Positions 30,999 through 39,579 of a stretch of DNA of 44,996 bases are shown one piece after another (the stretch's first letter is position 1; the number at the start of each line of letters is the position of its first letter). A program made the position numbers and the translations under genes. The stretch is taken from IMG/VR virus record IMGVR_UViG_3300032205_000005, positions 1 to 44,996 of that record. One strand, 5' to 3'. Source of the DNA: a virus. The notes beneath the pieces were generated by a model. That model was not told the origin of the DNA and ran no database searches. It saw only the letters and a program-made list of their open reading frames with translations.

Positions 30999-32842
30999 CA
31001 GCCCACCGCCGAGCTCGAGGGCGTGCCCTCGTTAGCGGCGAGCGGGATGCGCCCGCGCGACCAGAATTGCAGGATTTTCTCCGGGTGCAGGCCGGTGGCG
31101 CGGGCCGTCTCCTCGATCTGCGAATTGAGCAAATCGGGGATCGAGGATTCCGGCGAGCGCAGGCCGGTGCGCGGCCCGTAGTGAAACCACATCTGCGCCT
31201 GCGCCTCCGCCGGCGCGATGCCGAGCTGCCGCGCCGCGATGTAGCCCGGCTCCGTCAGGATGCCGTATTCGGTCTGGCGCTTGCGGCCCTTGATCGCCTC
31301 GTGCGGCAGCTTGTCGGACAGGTCGTAGGGCAGCTTGCCGGGCGCGAAACCGCCGCGGTCCTTGTAGGCCTTGAACGCTTCGTCGCTCGTGAACCACTCG
31401 CGCGGCAGCTGGCCCTTGTAGATGTCGTCGAGCTTGCCGAGCGTGCCGCGGATATAGTGCGTGTCGCCGGTGACATCAGCCATGTTGCCGGCCCAGTTGC
31501 CCTGGAACGTCCCCGGCTTCGGGTTGCGCCAGTAGTCGTGCGTGCCTTCCGCGAATCCGCGCCCGAGATTGGCGTGCATGTCCATCATCGGAAAACCGGA
31601 CAGGTTGCCCTCGGCGGCGCGCGTCTCAGCGTCGAGCGGGAAGCCCTGGCGATCGCGCCAGAGCAGGTAGGAGGCGTTGCGGAGATTCGACGGCGTTTTC
31701 GTGCGCGGCGAGGTCGCGGAGCCCTGGCCGCTCCAATCCTCCATGTGCTGGACCGCTTCCTTGGTCGACAGCCCGGCCTTGTCCTCGAGGCCCTCGAGGA
31801 CCGGGCCGGTGTAGTAGAACGAGCGCTGCTTGGCGACGTTGCCGCGGCCCTGGCGCAGGTCGTCGGCGATCGCCGTGCCGATCTCCTCGGCCTTGTCCTG
31901 AATGATGCGCGCGCGGTCATTCACCGGCAGCGGCTTGTTGCGGCCCGGTTCCGGCCCGGGCAGGCGATCGCGGATCGATTCCTGCGACACCCGATCGAGA
32001 GTCGCCTGGCGGCCGAGGTCCTCGCCGAGGGTGAACACCGGCTCTTTGGCCGGCGGGTATTTCGGGGTCAGGTTCTCCGGCCGCTCCGCGTGCCGGAAGA
32101 TGGCATCAGTTGCCGCCTCCGCCTCGTCGCGCAGGATCGCCGGCGCCGACGGCTTGTAAACCGTCTGCTCGAGCTTCTGCGCGGCCTCGGCGGAGGGTGG
32201 CGGGGCCAGGATGCGACCGCCGCCGCGCTCGTCGCGGGCGACGTCTTTGACGATCGCTGCCGCCCGGCGCGCGGCCGGCACAGCGGCAGCGGCCGTCGAC
32301 ACGGCGCCCTTCGCGAGCGCAAGCGGTCCGTGCAGGCCGGCTGTGTCGAGGGCCTGCGTCAGGCCGCCGGTGGCGTAGTTGACGGCGGCCTTCGGATAAT
32401 CGCCGCTCTGCGCCGCAGCTGCCGCCGTGCGGTAATCGCCGGCGCCGTAGTCGGGCACCAGGGCCGGCGCGACCTCGCCGGCCGCCTCGGCCTTCCCGCG
32501 CAATTCCGGCGGCACGTAGTATTTCGCCGCGTCCCAGGCCTTGGCGGCGTAGTTCGCGGCGGCGTCCGCCGCCGGCTGAACGTAGGGGCGCAGGCCGCCG
32601 CGCTGATACCAGGCCGGTTGCTCCGGCGGCGGCTGCGGCCGATCGACGACCGTGTTGACGGTGTCGACCTGCGGCGCTGCCCCGGTCGGTTGGGCCTGGC
32701 TCCAGCCTGGCGATAGCACGCCGGCCGGCTGCGACTGCCCGAAATCCCAGGCCTGCTGTTGCTGTTGCAGGCGCGCGAGGCGGCGCCCTTCCTCGGTGTC
32801 GAAATAGGATCGGCCGACGTCGAGGGCTGCACCAGCGGACAT
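30998..32842 (-). CDS. Putative internal virion protein of unknown family
   Basis: A 614-residue protein. Residues 1-200 are low-complexity, Ala/Pro/Gln-rich. The better conserved-looking part runs from about 290 to 610 (YYTGPVLEGLEDKAGLS, SPRTKTPSNLRNASYLLW, GFPMMDMHANLGRGF, GDTHYIRGTLGKLDDIY, QAQMWFHYGPRTGLR). The order SPRT, then a GDTHYIRG motif, faintly recalls a domain (DUF7178) of phage structural proteins; I am not certain. It sits between the DNA-stabilisation gene and ejection proteins, so it is probably packaged in the head. Confidence 0.72.
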   Translation of the reverse strand: MSAGAALDVGRSYFDTEEGRRLARLQQQQQAWDFGQSQPAGVLSPGWSQAQPTGAAPQVDTVNTVVDRPQPPPEQPAWYQRGGLRPYVQPAADAAANYAAKAWDAAKYYVPPELRGKAEAAGEVAPALVPDYGAGDYRTAAAAAQSGDYPKAAVNYATGGLTQALDTAGLHGPLALAKGAVSTAAAAVPAARRAAAIVKDVARDERGGGRILAPPPSAEAAQKLEQTVYKPSAPAILRDEAEAATDAIFRHAERPENLTPKYPPAKEPVFTLGEDLGRQATLDRVSQESIRDRLPGPEPGRNKPLPVNDRARIIQDKAEEIGTAIADDLRQGRGNVAKQRSFYYTGPVLEGLEDKAGLSTKEAVQHMEDWSGQGSATSPRTKTPSNLRNASYLLWRDRQGFPLDAETRAAEGNLSGFPMMDMHANLGRGFAEGTHDYWRNPKPGTFQGNWAGNMADVTGDTHYIRGTLGKLDDIYKGQLPREWFTSDEAFKAYKDRGGFAPGKLPYDLSDKLPHEAIKGRKRQTEYGILTEPGYIAARQLGIAPAEAQAQMWFHYGPRTGLRSPESSIPDLLNSQIEETARATGLHPEKILQFWSRGRIPLAANEGTPSSSAVG

Positions 32843-32845
32843 GGG

Positions 32846-33262
32846 CTACCTCGCATAAGGCCAGGAATTGACGATGCCGTTCGGCACCGGGCCTTGCACC
32901 GTGCCGGGGCCAACGTTCGGAGCCGCCGGCATCTGGCCGCCGATCCCCGATTGCACCGGCGGAATGACGCCTGCACCGGGCGGTGGCGACCTTCCCAGGC
33001 CCTGCATGCCCTTCATCAGCGGCAGCAGCGTCTGCGCCCAGCCGCCGCCTCCGCCGCCTTCCTGCTGTTGGCCTCCGCCCCCACCGGGTGCGGCTCCGGC
33101 TTGCGCGGGGGCGGCCTGCCCGCCTCCACCACCAGCGGGGGCGAGGGGGCGGTTCTGGACTTGGAACGCCTGCGGCTGGAACGCCCTGCCCTGCTGCGGC
33201 GGGCCACCCTGGCCGTACATCTGCTGCAGCTGCTGCAGCTGCGCGAGTTGCGTCGGGTCCAT
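32846..33262 (-). CDS. Gly/Gln/Pro-rich low-complexity virion protein
   Basis: A 138-residue protein with a Gln-rich start (TQLAQLQQLQQMYGQGG), a Gly-rich centre and a C-terminal segment ending NGIVNSWPYAR. It has no folded domain by eye. Placement between gp10-like and internal-virion genes suggests a minor structural or scaffold-like role. The start follows the upstream stop by one base. Confidence 0.68.
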   Translation of the reverse strand: MDPTQLAQLQQLQQMYGQGGPPQQGRAFQPQAFQVQNRPLAPAGGGGGQAAPAQAGAAPGGGGGQQQEGGGGGGWAQTLLPLMKGMQGLGRSPPPGAGVIPPVQSGIGGQMPAAPNVGPGTVQGPVPNGIVNSWPYAR

Positions 33263-33263
33263 G

Positions 33264-34706
33264 TCAGTTCTCCACCTGGCGAGCGCGCGAGAAGGTGCCG
33301 CGCGTCGCGACGCCGGAGCGCAACACGGCCGGGACGGGGTCGACGACGTCGAGGCGGATCATCAAGCCTTGCGCCGTGCTGCGCCCAAGACCGTTCACCG
33401 TGATTTTGCTCGCGTACCGGCCAATGCGGCCAAACGAGCGCGCGACCGGCCTCCCCCAGGTCGCGCCGCCGTCCTTCGACCATGAGATCATCGCCGCCGG
33501 ATTCGTCTGATAGGGCGAGGGGACGTTTTGCTGCCCGAGCGCATTCGTCATGTCGATGTCGACATTCGGAATGCGCGTCGCGAGCGGAAACTGCCGCATC
33601 GGCGCCGACACGACGCGGTAGCGCAAGCGCTCCATGTCCTCTTCGTAGACGTTCGCCATGACCTCCTGCACGCGGGCGTGCTTCAGGTCCTGCACGAACC
33701 AGCGGTTCTGCCAATTCGTCGCCCAGACGCCGCGCCAGTGCTCGAGGCCGTAGCTATCGCGCCGGTGCCAGACGTTGGTGACGAGGTTGAACTCCCAGGT
33801 CCAGTCGGGCGTCGTGATCGTGAACACCGCCTGCGATTCGAAGTCATAGACCTGCGCCCAAATCTCGTTCGGCCGGCCGCGGTACAGGTAGATGTCGTTC
33901 GACACCGAGTCGTTGGAAACCGGGCGCGGATTGTAGCCGTCGAAGGTCCGCACCGTGTAATCGTTCGCCACCCAGAACACGCCGTTGCCCCAACGGTTCG
34001 AACCGCCGGCGACGGCCCACATGCCGAGCAGGCCGGTGTCGATCGCCGTTTGCCGCGTCAGCGGAAATGGAATCGAGCCGACGTCGGTCCAGACCTCGAT
34101 CGTGCGAGCGCCGAACGCGAACAGCGAGTCGCCGGCGCTTTTCAGGCGCAGCAACGGATCGGAGGAATACTCCGCCTCGGCGTCCGAGAAATCGGGGATG
34201 ACGACGTCTTGGAGCTCCGAGCCGACGATCGTGTTGGTCGGCGACGTGAAGAAAAAATAGCCGCTGTGGTACTCGACGCTCGTCACGTTCGGCAGCTTCG
34301 CGTCGGGATAGGGGTCGAGCTGGCTGTTGACCTCGTCGACGAGGAAGGCGTGGCCGTCGCCGGTGACCATGACCAGCTGCGGCCCATCCTGGCGAATATT
34401 GACGGCGAACGTCACCGGATCGGTGCCGGTCACGGTGCCGACAATGACGCCGTCGGTGCCGGCCAGGTTGCGGTAGTGGAGCGTCTGGTCGTAGACGAAA
34501 TAAAGCCGGGTGTTGGTCGCGAACATGCCACGCGCCTTCAGCGGCGCGTCGTCGACCTGAATGAATCGCTTGAGGCCCGGCGTGCGCCGGATCATCAGCT
34601 GCTCGCCCACCTTCGTCGCGTAGGCGTTGCACAAATCGCCCTGGCTCTCGCCGGGGCGTTTGCCGGGCTGGGCGTTCGTCGGCCAGGGGACGGCAATGGC
34701 CGGCAT
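33264..34706 (-). CDS. P22 gp10-like packaged DNA stabilisation protein
   Basis: A 480-residue tail-hub protein of the Phage_stabilise family. The N-terminus MPAIAVPWPTNAQPGKRPGESQGDLCNAY, then GLKRFIQVDDAPLKARGMFA and VMVTGDGHAFLVD, follow the P22 gp10 pattern of repeated beta-propeller-like strands; P22 gp10 is about 472 residues. It would plug the portal channel after packaging, below the gp4-like adaptor. The ATG at 34706 overlaps the adaptor stop as TGATG. Confidence 0.9.
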   Translation of the reverse strand: MPAIAVPWPTNAQPGKRPGESQGDLCNAYATKVGEQLMIRRTPGLKRFIQVDDAPLKARGMFATNTRLYFVYDQTLHYRNLAGTDGVIVGTVTGTDPVTFAVNIRQDGPQLVMVTGDGHAFLVDEVNSQLDPYPDAKLPNVTSVEYHSGYFFFTSPTNTIVGSELQDVVIPDFSDAEAEYSSDPLLRLKSAGDSLFAFGARTIEVWTDVGSIPFPLTRQTAIDTGLLGMWAVAGGSNRWGNGVFWVANDYTVRTFDGYNPRPVSNDSVSNDIYLYRGRPNEIWAQVYDFESQAVFTITTPDWTWEFNLVTNVWHRRDSYGLEHWRGVWATNWQNRWFVQDLKHARVQEVMANVYEEDMERLRYRVVSAPMRQFPLATRIPNVDIDMTNALGQQNVPSPYQTNPAAMISWSKDGGATWGRPVARSFGRIGRYASKITVNGLGRSTAQGLMIRLDVVDPVPAVLRSGVATRGTFSRARQVEN

Positions 34707-35056
34707 CAGAAATAGCTCGCGCGTTGCGGCACGTAGGTCGGGCCGCGGGTCCGCAGGAAGCGCAGGGCGGCCTCGGCCATGGCAGCGTTCTGCTGCACGG
34801 CCTGGAGCTCGTCGGCCTGCAGGCCGAACGTCTGCGCATATTCGTAGGCGAGATAGCGGGCGAGCTCGACGACGGCGTCGTCGGGGATGTTGTCGAGATC
34901 GTCCACCGTGTAGATGTGCGCCCGCGCCATCGCCTCGAGGCGGAACGGCAGGCCCTCCTCGACGACGCGATAATCCTCCGGCGGCAGGTCTTGCCCGGTT
35001 TCCCAGGTCCCGCATTCCTTCAGGATTTCGCGGATCAGGAGGGCCTTCGTCGCCAT
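34706..35056 (-). CDS. gp4-like head-tail adaptor
   Basis: A 116-residue helical protein of the P22 gp4 tail-accessory type by position and pattern (LLIREILKECGTW, VEEGLPFRLEAMARAHIY, LARYLAYEYAQTFGL). P22 gp4 joins the portal to gp10. The protein is shorter than P22 gp4 (166 residues), so assignment leans on context with the gp10-like gene next door. Confidence 0.75.
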   Translation of the reverse strand: MATKALLIREILKECGTWETGQDLPPEDYRVVEEGLPFRLEAMARAHIYTVDDLDNIPDDAVVELARYLAYEYAQTFGLQADELQAVQQNAAMAEAALRFLRTRGPTYVPQRASYF

Positions 35057-35060
35057 CGCT

Positions 35061-35477
35061 TTAGCTCCGCGGTGACCGCGACAGGGCCGGGCCCTCGGAG
35101 GTGTCCTCCGGCGTCTCGCCCTTCTTGCCGGTCGCCGGCTTGCCGAGCTGGTTCGTCGGCGTCGGGCCGCCGGCAGCCTTGGCGGCCTCGTCGCGGCGTT
35201 TCTCCTCGGCCTTCGCCTTGGCCTCGTCGACCTTCTTCTGCGCCTCGTCGCGGGCCTTGGCCTGCTTCTCGAGGTCCGGTCCGCCGTCGACCTTGAAGAA
35301 CGAATTGCCGGCGAGCTTCGCCAGGAGCGTATTGGCGCGAGCCTCGCCGAGCAGGTCGACGACGTTCACGGCCTCGCCCTTCACCATCGGCACGCCGCCG
35401 ACTTCCGTCGTCTCCGGCTCGCCCTCCGGCGGGTTGTAGGTGACGTTCGGTCCGAGCTTCTGTTCCTTGTCTGCCAT
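35061..35477 (-). CDS. Conserved head protein with charged coiled coil
   Basis: A 138-residue protein. The N-terminal 60 residues have the pattern VTYNPPEGEPETTEVGGVPMVKGEAVNV and LLAKLAGNSFFKVDGG, which I recognise from phage head-to-tail regions without a known function. Residues 70-105 are a Lys/Glu/Ala coiled coil and the end is disordered. GGAGG lies 5 nt before the ATG at 35477; GTG 35480 is in frame. Confidence 0.74.
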   Translation of the reverse strand: MADKEQKLGPNVTYNPPEGEPETTEVGGVPMVKGEAVNVVDLLGEARANTLLAKLAGNSFFKVDGGPDLEKQAKARDEAQKKVDEAKAKAEEKRRDEAAKAAGGPTPTNQLGKPATGKKGETPEDTSEGPALSRSPRS

Positions 35478-35487
35478 CACGGCCTCC

Positions 35488-35937
35488 TCAATCGAATTTC
35501 GTGTAGTAGCGGACGATCGCGTCCCACCGTCCGGCGGTGAGCGGCGCGGCCGACGTCAGCCGGCCGAACACATACCGGCGCTCGTTCGAGTAGCCGAGCG
35601 CCGGCTCCGTCCCGGTCGGAAAGAACGAGCCGGCGGCGTCGAGCGACGTCGCCGGAAGGAGGCTTTGCGGACCGACGGTGGTCGAGATGTCGTTCGCCGT
35701 CAGGAGCTCGTAGGTGGCGCCGGCGGCGAGGCCGCCGGTCGTCACCACCAGCTGCGCACTGATGATCGAGGAGCGGGCCTGGATCGTACCGAGCAAAACG
35801 TACTTGCCCGGGACGATGCCGAGGCCTGGCGCGTTCGGGTCGACGTTGAACGAGCCGCGGATGCCGAGAATGGCATTCAGGTTCGGGTAGTCGCGCGCCG
35901 GCTTTGGCTTCGGGATGAGGGTTGCTGCGAGCGCCAT
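35488..35937 (-). CDS. Head decoration-type protein, paralogue B
   Basis: A 149-residue beta-rich protein. Its start (KPARDYPNLNAILGIRGSFN) and end (RYYTKFD) match those of the preceding gene (KPARTYPSVNAIMGINFHYK, QFYTQKD), so the two are tandem paralogues. Position directly after the major capsid gene fits capsid decoration or cement proteins. It starts 4 nt after the upstream stop. Confidence 0.78.
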   Translation of the reverse strand: MALAATLIPKPKPARDYPNLNAILGIRGSFNVDPNAPGLGIVPGKYVLLGTIQARSSIISAQLVVTTGGLAAGATYELLTANDISTTVGPQSLLPATSLDAAGSFFPTGTEPALGYSNERRYVFGRLTSAAPLTAGRWDAIVRYYTKFD

Positions 35938-35941
35938 GCGG

Positions 35942-36400
35942 TCAGTCCTTCTGCGTGTAGAACTGCAGCACGACGACGACCTCGCCGGTGGTCGTGCCGG
36001 TGCCGCCGAGAAGCGCGAAGACCGGCGTGTCCTGGGCAACGAAACCGTTCAGGGCGCCGACGACGGCAGCGTTGACACCGCTCGCCATCAGCACGGCGGA
36101 GGTCGCGAAGGCGTCGGGATCGGCGACGACCGGATTACCGGCCGCGTCCTTCGTCGGGCCCGTGCCGATCTCGAGCGTCGGCGTGGTTCCGTTCGGCACC
36201 GCGATCGTGTGCTTGAACCCGGCGAGCACGATCGAGCCGCCGGGGATGGTGCCGATGTGTTTCGGCACGCCGGCCGTCAGGCCGACAGCGCCGAGAGTCG
36301 GGTCGGGATTGTCGGCCTTGTAGTGAAAATTGATCCCCATGATCGCATTGACGGAGGGGTAGGTCCGCGCCGGCTTTAGGATTTTCGGGTAGGTTGCCAT
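35942..36400 (-). CDS. Head decoration-type protein, paralogue A
   Basis: A 152-residue, Gly/Thr/Val-rich beta protein immediately downstream of the major capsid protein. It is paralogous to the next gene at both termini (see paralogue B). It is probably a capsid surface or cement protein. GGGAGC precedes the ATG by 5 nt. Confidence 0.78.
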   Translation of the reverse strand: MATYPKILKPARTYPSVNAIMGINFHYKADNPDPTLGAVGLTAGVPKHIGTIPGGSIVLAGFKHTIAVPNGTTPTLEIGTGPTKDAAGNPVVADPDAFATSAVLMASGVNAAVVGALNGFVAQDTPVFALLGGTGTTTGEVVVVLQFYTQKD

Positions 36401-36453
36401 CGCATGCTCCCGTTATGGGTCCTCTTGTTCGTGGTGGGCCTTTTACCGACATA

Positions 36454-36475
36454 CCCAGGTCGTTCGGACCGCTGG
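36454..36475 (-). terminator. Weak hairpin after the major capsid gene
   Basis: In the 87-bp gap after the capsid stop, CCAG and GGTC can pair with CTGG and GACC around a short loop. No T-run follows on the minus strand. It might give partial termination or mRNA 3'-end protection to raise capsid expression. Confidence 0.3.
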
Positions 36476-36487
36476 TGAGCGATCCGA

Positions 36488-37654
36488 CTAAGCGTCCGCC
36501 GGCGCCGCGACGAAGACGGTGACGACACCGAACTGCACCAGCTGCGCGGTCTGGCTGTCGGGGTCTTTCTTCGTGAAAACTTTTCCGACGCCGTACACGG
36601 ACTCGACGCCGCGACCGATGATGAACTGGTAGTCATCCTCGCGCCGTTCGGTCGGCTTCGGCATCTGTCCCCAGGCGACCGCAGCGGCGTTCTGACCGCA
36701 CAGGAACATCATCTGCACGTCATCGCCGCCGTTGCCGGCGCCGGGCAGCGTGCAAAAATCGGAAATCTCCGGCACCTCTCTGATGATCACGCCGCGATAG
36801 ATGAGATCACCATCTTGGAAGATGGGGTTTTTCTCCATGCCGCCGCCTTCACGCGGACGCGCATTGAGATTGGCGTTGTAGATCGCCGGATCGGCCGCGA
36901 GATCGCGGAAAGGCTCCTGACCGCAGAACAGGACGAAAAATTCGCGGCCCTGGTCCTCGTTATCCCTGTACGGGGTGATGCCCGGCACGACCGAGCGCGC
37001 GATGCGCTTGGCGAGCAGGACGAGCGCCGCCGAGGCCTTGTCGTCGACCTTGTCGACGTTGAGCAGGGAGCCGGACACGGAGCCGAGCACCTGATTGCTC
37101 TTCTTCGCGCCGAACAGCACCCGATCGGTGTTGTCGCTCAACCATTTGTTCTTCTGCGCCGTCGTCGCCGAATCCCAGAGGATGCCGTTGACGCGCTGAC
37201 CGGCCGTTGCCTCGTTGCCTAGATTAGCCGGAGGCATTTCCGTAGGAAGCGCAGCAAACGCCTGAACGAGCTCGTCACGAAGCAAGCAATTGCCCCACTC
37301 CGTGAGCAACGGCCGAACAATTTCAAGTTGTTCGAAAGAACTTTTCCGCTGTTGTGCTTTCGTCAACAGCACTGCGTTGCGAGACCAGTCGACCCACAGC
37401 CTCATGCCGTAGTTGATGAGCTTCTCTTCGTTGCCGGTCAGCGGTCCAGTGCTGACGCCGGGCCCGCGCAGGCTCGAGACGATCGGGATATTGATGATAT
37501 CGCCGCCGTCCTTGAGCTCTTGCGTCACCTGAATAATGGCGGTGGGGCCTTCTCCCATGTACGGGGAGAAGTAATTACCGCGCCGCCATTCGCGGAATAT
37601 TGATTTCCGCCATTTGATGAGTTGGTTGTTGATATGGGTCTGGGTAACGGCCAT
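36488..37654 (-). CDS. Major capsid protein (DUF4043/N4-gp56-like)
   Basis: A 388-residue protein with the pattern of the DUF4043 / N4-gp56-type coat family: an N-terminal THINNQLIKWRKSIFREWRRGNYFSPYMGEG segment, then QELKDGGDIINIPIVSSLRGPGV, LRLWVDWSRNAVLLTKAQQRK and a C-terminal GRGVESVYGVGKVFTKKDPDS. It should have the HK97 fold and form the icosahedral shell. It follows scaffold by 33 nt and precedes two decoration genes, the standard head order. Confidence 0.9.
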   Translation of the reverse strand: MAVTQTHINNQLIKWRKSIFREWRRGNYFSPYMGEGPTAIIQVTQELKDGGDIINIPIVSSLRGPGVSTGPLTGNEEKLINYGMRLWVDWSRNAVLLTKAQQRKSSFEQLEIVRPLLTEWGNCLLRDELVQAFAALPTEMPPANLGNEATAGQRVNGILWDSATTAQKNKWLSDNTDRVLFGAKKSNQVLGSVSGSLLNVDKVDDKASAALVLLAKRIARSVVPGITPYRDNEDQGREFFVLFCGQEPFRDLAADPAIYNANLNARPREGGGMEKNPIFQDGDLIYRGVIIREVPEISDFCTLPGAGNGGDDVQMMFLCGQNAAAVAWGQMPKPTERREDDYQFIIGRGVESVYGVGKVFTKKDPDSQTAQLVQFGVVTVFVAAPADA

Positions 37655-37687
37655 CGGACGACCTCATCAGGTCGCCGGGCGGAGCTC

Positions 37688-38557
37688 CTATCTGCGTGCG
37701 TCGCGCCCGGCTGCAAAGATCGCCTCTTCGCTGCCGTCCTCGGCCGGGCCTTGCAGGCCCGAGCCGTTGGTCGCGCCGAGGCGCGACGTGGCAGTGGGAA
37801 GACGCGGGGCTCGCGGCGCTGGGGCGAACGTGCCGTCGTCGCGGCGGGGCTGCGGAGGGCGGCCCTGCCCGGCGAGGTACTCGTCGATGATCCGTTGCTT
37901 GTAGGCGTCGAGATCGTCGCCGATCTCGTTCTGGCGCTGTTGGTGTCCGTACCAGGCGACGATCGCTTCCCCCGGCGAGGCCGAGTTCATGACCCCGAAA
38001 TAGGTCTGCGGATCGGTGCCCTGTGAGACGTGGCCGTACCAGGCCTGCCAGGCGTCGTTCCAAACGTCCGCGTGACGCATCGAGGCGAGCTCGAAATCCG
38101 TCGTCACACGGGTCTTCGCAATCTCCGCGCGGAACTGCTCCTCGAGGCCGCTCCGAATTTCGGAAATCACTCCGTCTGGGTCTTCGAACAGGCGTTGCGA
38201 CAGCGGCGTCTTCGCAGCTTCCGCCGCGCGTTGCCGCTCCTGCTCCTGCTGTTCGAACCGACGCGCCCTCTGCTCCCATTCCTGCCGCCGTTCACGCTCG
38301 CTCATCAGGGCCTGCAGGACGCCGCCCAGTGAGCGGTCCTCCGGCACGCCGTCGTCTTGCGAGGGACGCTGTGTCGGCGCCGGCTGCGACGCCGGCGTCT
38401 CGCGGGACCGTTGTGGAGTCGGTCCCTGGCGGTTGATCGTGTCGATCGCGTCGGAAACGGCGTGATCGACGGGAGAGCGGTCATCAATCAGGCGTGACGG
38501 GGGCGCGGAGTCGTCAGGCGCGGTTGCGCTGTCGAAAATCTCGCGATCGTCCGCCAT
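37688..38557 (-). CDS. Scaffolding protein
   Basis: A 289-residue, highly charged helical protein with a Glu/Gln/Arg coiled coil (SERERRQEWEQRARRFEQQEQ, about 85-110) and a disordered basic C-terminus (RRDDGTFAPAPRAPRL). Composition and position directly before the capsid gene are typical of scaffolds, which direct procapsid assembly and bind coat through the C-terminus. The ATG at 38557 is favoured because AGGGG lies 9 nt upstream; the ATG at 38566 overlaps that site. Confidence 0.82.
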   Translation of the reverse strand: MADDREIFDSATAPDDSAPPSRLIDDRSPVDHAVSDAIDTINRQGPTPQRSRETPASQPAPTQRPSQDDGVPEDRSLGGVLQALMSERERRQEWEQRARRFEQQEQERQRAAEAAKTPLSQRLFEDPDGVISEIRSGLEEQFRAEIAKTRVTTDFELASMRHADVWNDAWQAWYGHVSQGTDPQTYFGVMNSASPGEAIVAWYGHQQRQNEIGDDLDAYKQRIIDEYLAGQGRPPQPRRDDGTFAPAPRAPRLPTATSRLGATNGSGLQGPAEDGSEEAIFAAGRDARR

Positions 38558-38566
38558 GCGATTCAT

Positions 38567-38847
38567 CCCCTGGGCCTGTCACGTCGGCCCGGCCACGCAG
38601 CGCCCGAAACAGGCGGCGACCCTGAAACGCCCTTCGCAGGAGGCGGCCCTGAAGCACCCGTTGCAATGCGGCCGGCGACGCCGCTTCGGCCGTTTCAGCC
38701 CGGCCGGGGATGGCGTTTTATGCGCCGTATGCATGGGGAGGGCAAGCTGGGACCGCCGGAGGGGGGCCGCATCAGCGGCTGAACGCCGATCCTTCCCCCT
38801 CCGGGGCCCGCGATCGCCGGTTCGGGTTCAACGTCTTGAGGACGTCC
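38567..38847. other. 281-bp gap before scaffold with tandem repeat and hairpin
   Basis: The gap holds a degenerate 27-bp tandem repeat (38601-38627, 38628-38654, partial copy after 38655) and a 10-bp stem (CCGGAGGGGG at 38756-38765 with CCCCCTCCGG at 38795-38804) whose loop carries a smaller hairpin. Neither is followed by a T-run. The region may contain a secondary late promoter or an mRNA processing site in front of scaffold and capsid. The plus-strand frame through it is not supported as a gene. Confidence 0.6.
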
Positions 38848-39111
38848 CTAAAGGGCGACCGAGGGGGCGTAGGTTTTCACGAAAGCGTCGTTCGTGAAAA
38901 CCAAGAACGCTTGCGTGTCGTCTTTGACAACCCAATCGAACGGCAGGACCTGCAAAGTGCCATCCTGCGTCGATACAAGCAGGTTGCCGTCGGGGATGTA
39001 GCGCACGACCGACGGCTGCGTGAACTGCTCGACGGCATAGAGGCCGTCTTCTCCGCCCTGCCACTGCAGGGCAGTTACTGTCTGCGGCAGGCGCGCGTAG
39101 CTGTCAGGCAC
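38848..39111 (-). CDS. Small phage protein of the PGDW-type family
   Basis: An 87-residue protein. The pattern VTALQWQGGE, then DGTLQVLPFDWVVKDDTQAFLVFTNDAFVKTYAP, resembles a small phage family with a conserved DW(I/V)V segment and a C-terminal F-x-x-TY motif. The function is unknown. The GTG start at 39111 overlaps the previous gene by 8 nt. Confidence 0.72.
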   Translation of the reverse strand: MPDSYARLPQTVTALQWQGGEDGLYAVEQFTQPSVVRYIPDGNLLVSTQDGTLQVLPFDWVVKDDTQAFLVFTNDAFVKTYAPSVAL

Positions 39112-39394
39112 TGGGGTCGACCAGGCGCGCCTCGAGCGCCTTCAGGCGCCGCATCATGTCGGTGACGGTCGCCTCGAGGGTCTTAATGCGGGCGTCGTCG
39201 GTCGACGGCGGATAGGTCACGAGCTTGCCGTGCGCCTCGAGCTCCGCCGGTTCGGCGGGCCGCAGCGGCGGCGAGTCCAGCTTGCGATCGACCATCGGCA
39301 GACTCTCGTCGAGCGCGAGTTCAGCCTGGCGCGCGTCACGGTAAGGCGCCATGGCCGGATAGCCCTGCGGCAGGTAGTCCATCGGCCGGCTCAT
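39104..39394 (-). CDS. Hypothetical protein with C-terminal coiled coil
   Basis: A 96-residue protein. The N-terminal half is Pro-rich (MSRPMDYLPQGYPAMAPYRD). The end (IKTLEATVTDMMRRLKALEARL) is a coiled coil. ATGA overlaps the previous gene. It is probably a minor head protein. Confidence 0.72.
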   Translation of the reverse strand: MSRPMDYLPQGYPAMAPYRDARQAELALDESLPMVDRKLDSPPLRPAEPAELEAHGKLVTYPPSTDDARIKTLEATVTDMMRRLKALEARLVDPSA

Positions 39395-39576
39395 GCGTCG
39401 TCGTCCTCATCGTCGCGGCCGTCAAGCGCGGATGCCGCGCGCTCGAGCGCCTCGGCGATCTCCTGCTTCGAATGGCCGTGTTTCTGGGCCTCGTCGACGA
39501 CGTCCTTGATGTGGCCGTCGAGGTCCTTGATTTCCTCGGCGGTCGAGGGATCGCCAGGCTTGCGGTCCGTTCCCAT
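39391..39576 (-). CDS. Small acidic hypothetical protein
   Basis: A 61-residue helical protein (EEIKDLDGHIKDVVDEAQKHGHSKQEIAEALERAASAL) ending DDEDDDA. GGAGGAG lies before its ATG, and it starts 3 nt after the portal stop. The function is unknown; it may be a head accessory. Confidence 0.72.
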   Translation of the reverse strand: MGTDRKPGDPSTAEEIKDLDGHIKDVVDEAQKHGHSKQEIAEALERAASALDGRDDEDDDA

Positions 39577-39579
39577 CGT

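Noticed and set aside
38762-38777. A 15-bp word shared with 15367-15381 (CATCAGCGGCTGAAC)
   Set aside because: One copy spans a stop-start junction of coding genes and the other lies in a hairpin; no third copy, so likely coincidence.
38556-38897. Plus-strand gene through the gap before scaffold
   Set aside because: It overlaps the starts or ends of two minus-strand genes and only the 27-bp repeat looks codon-like; no ribosome site or conserved domain.
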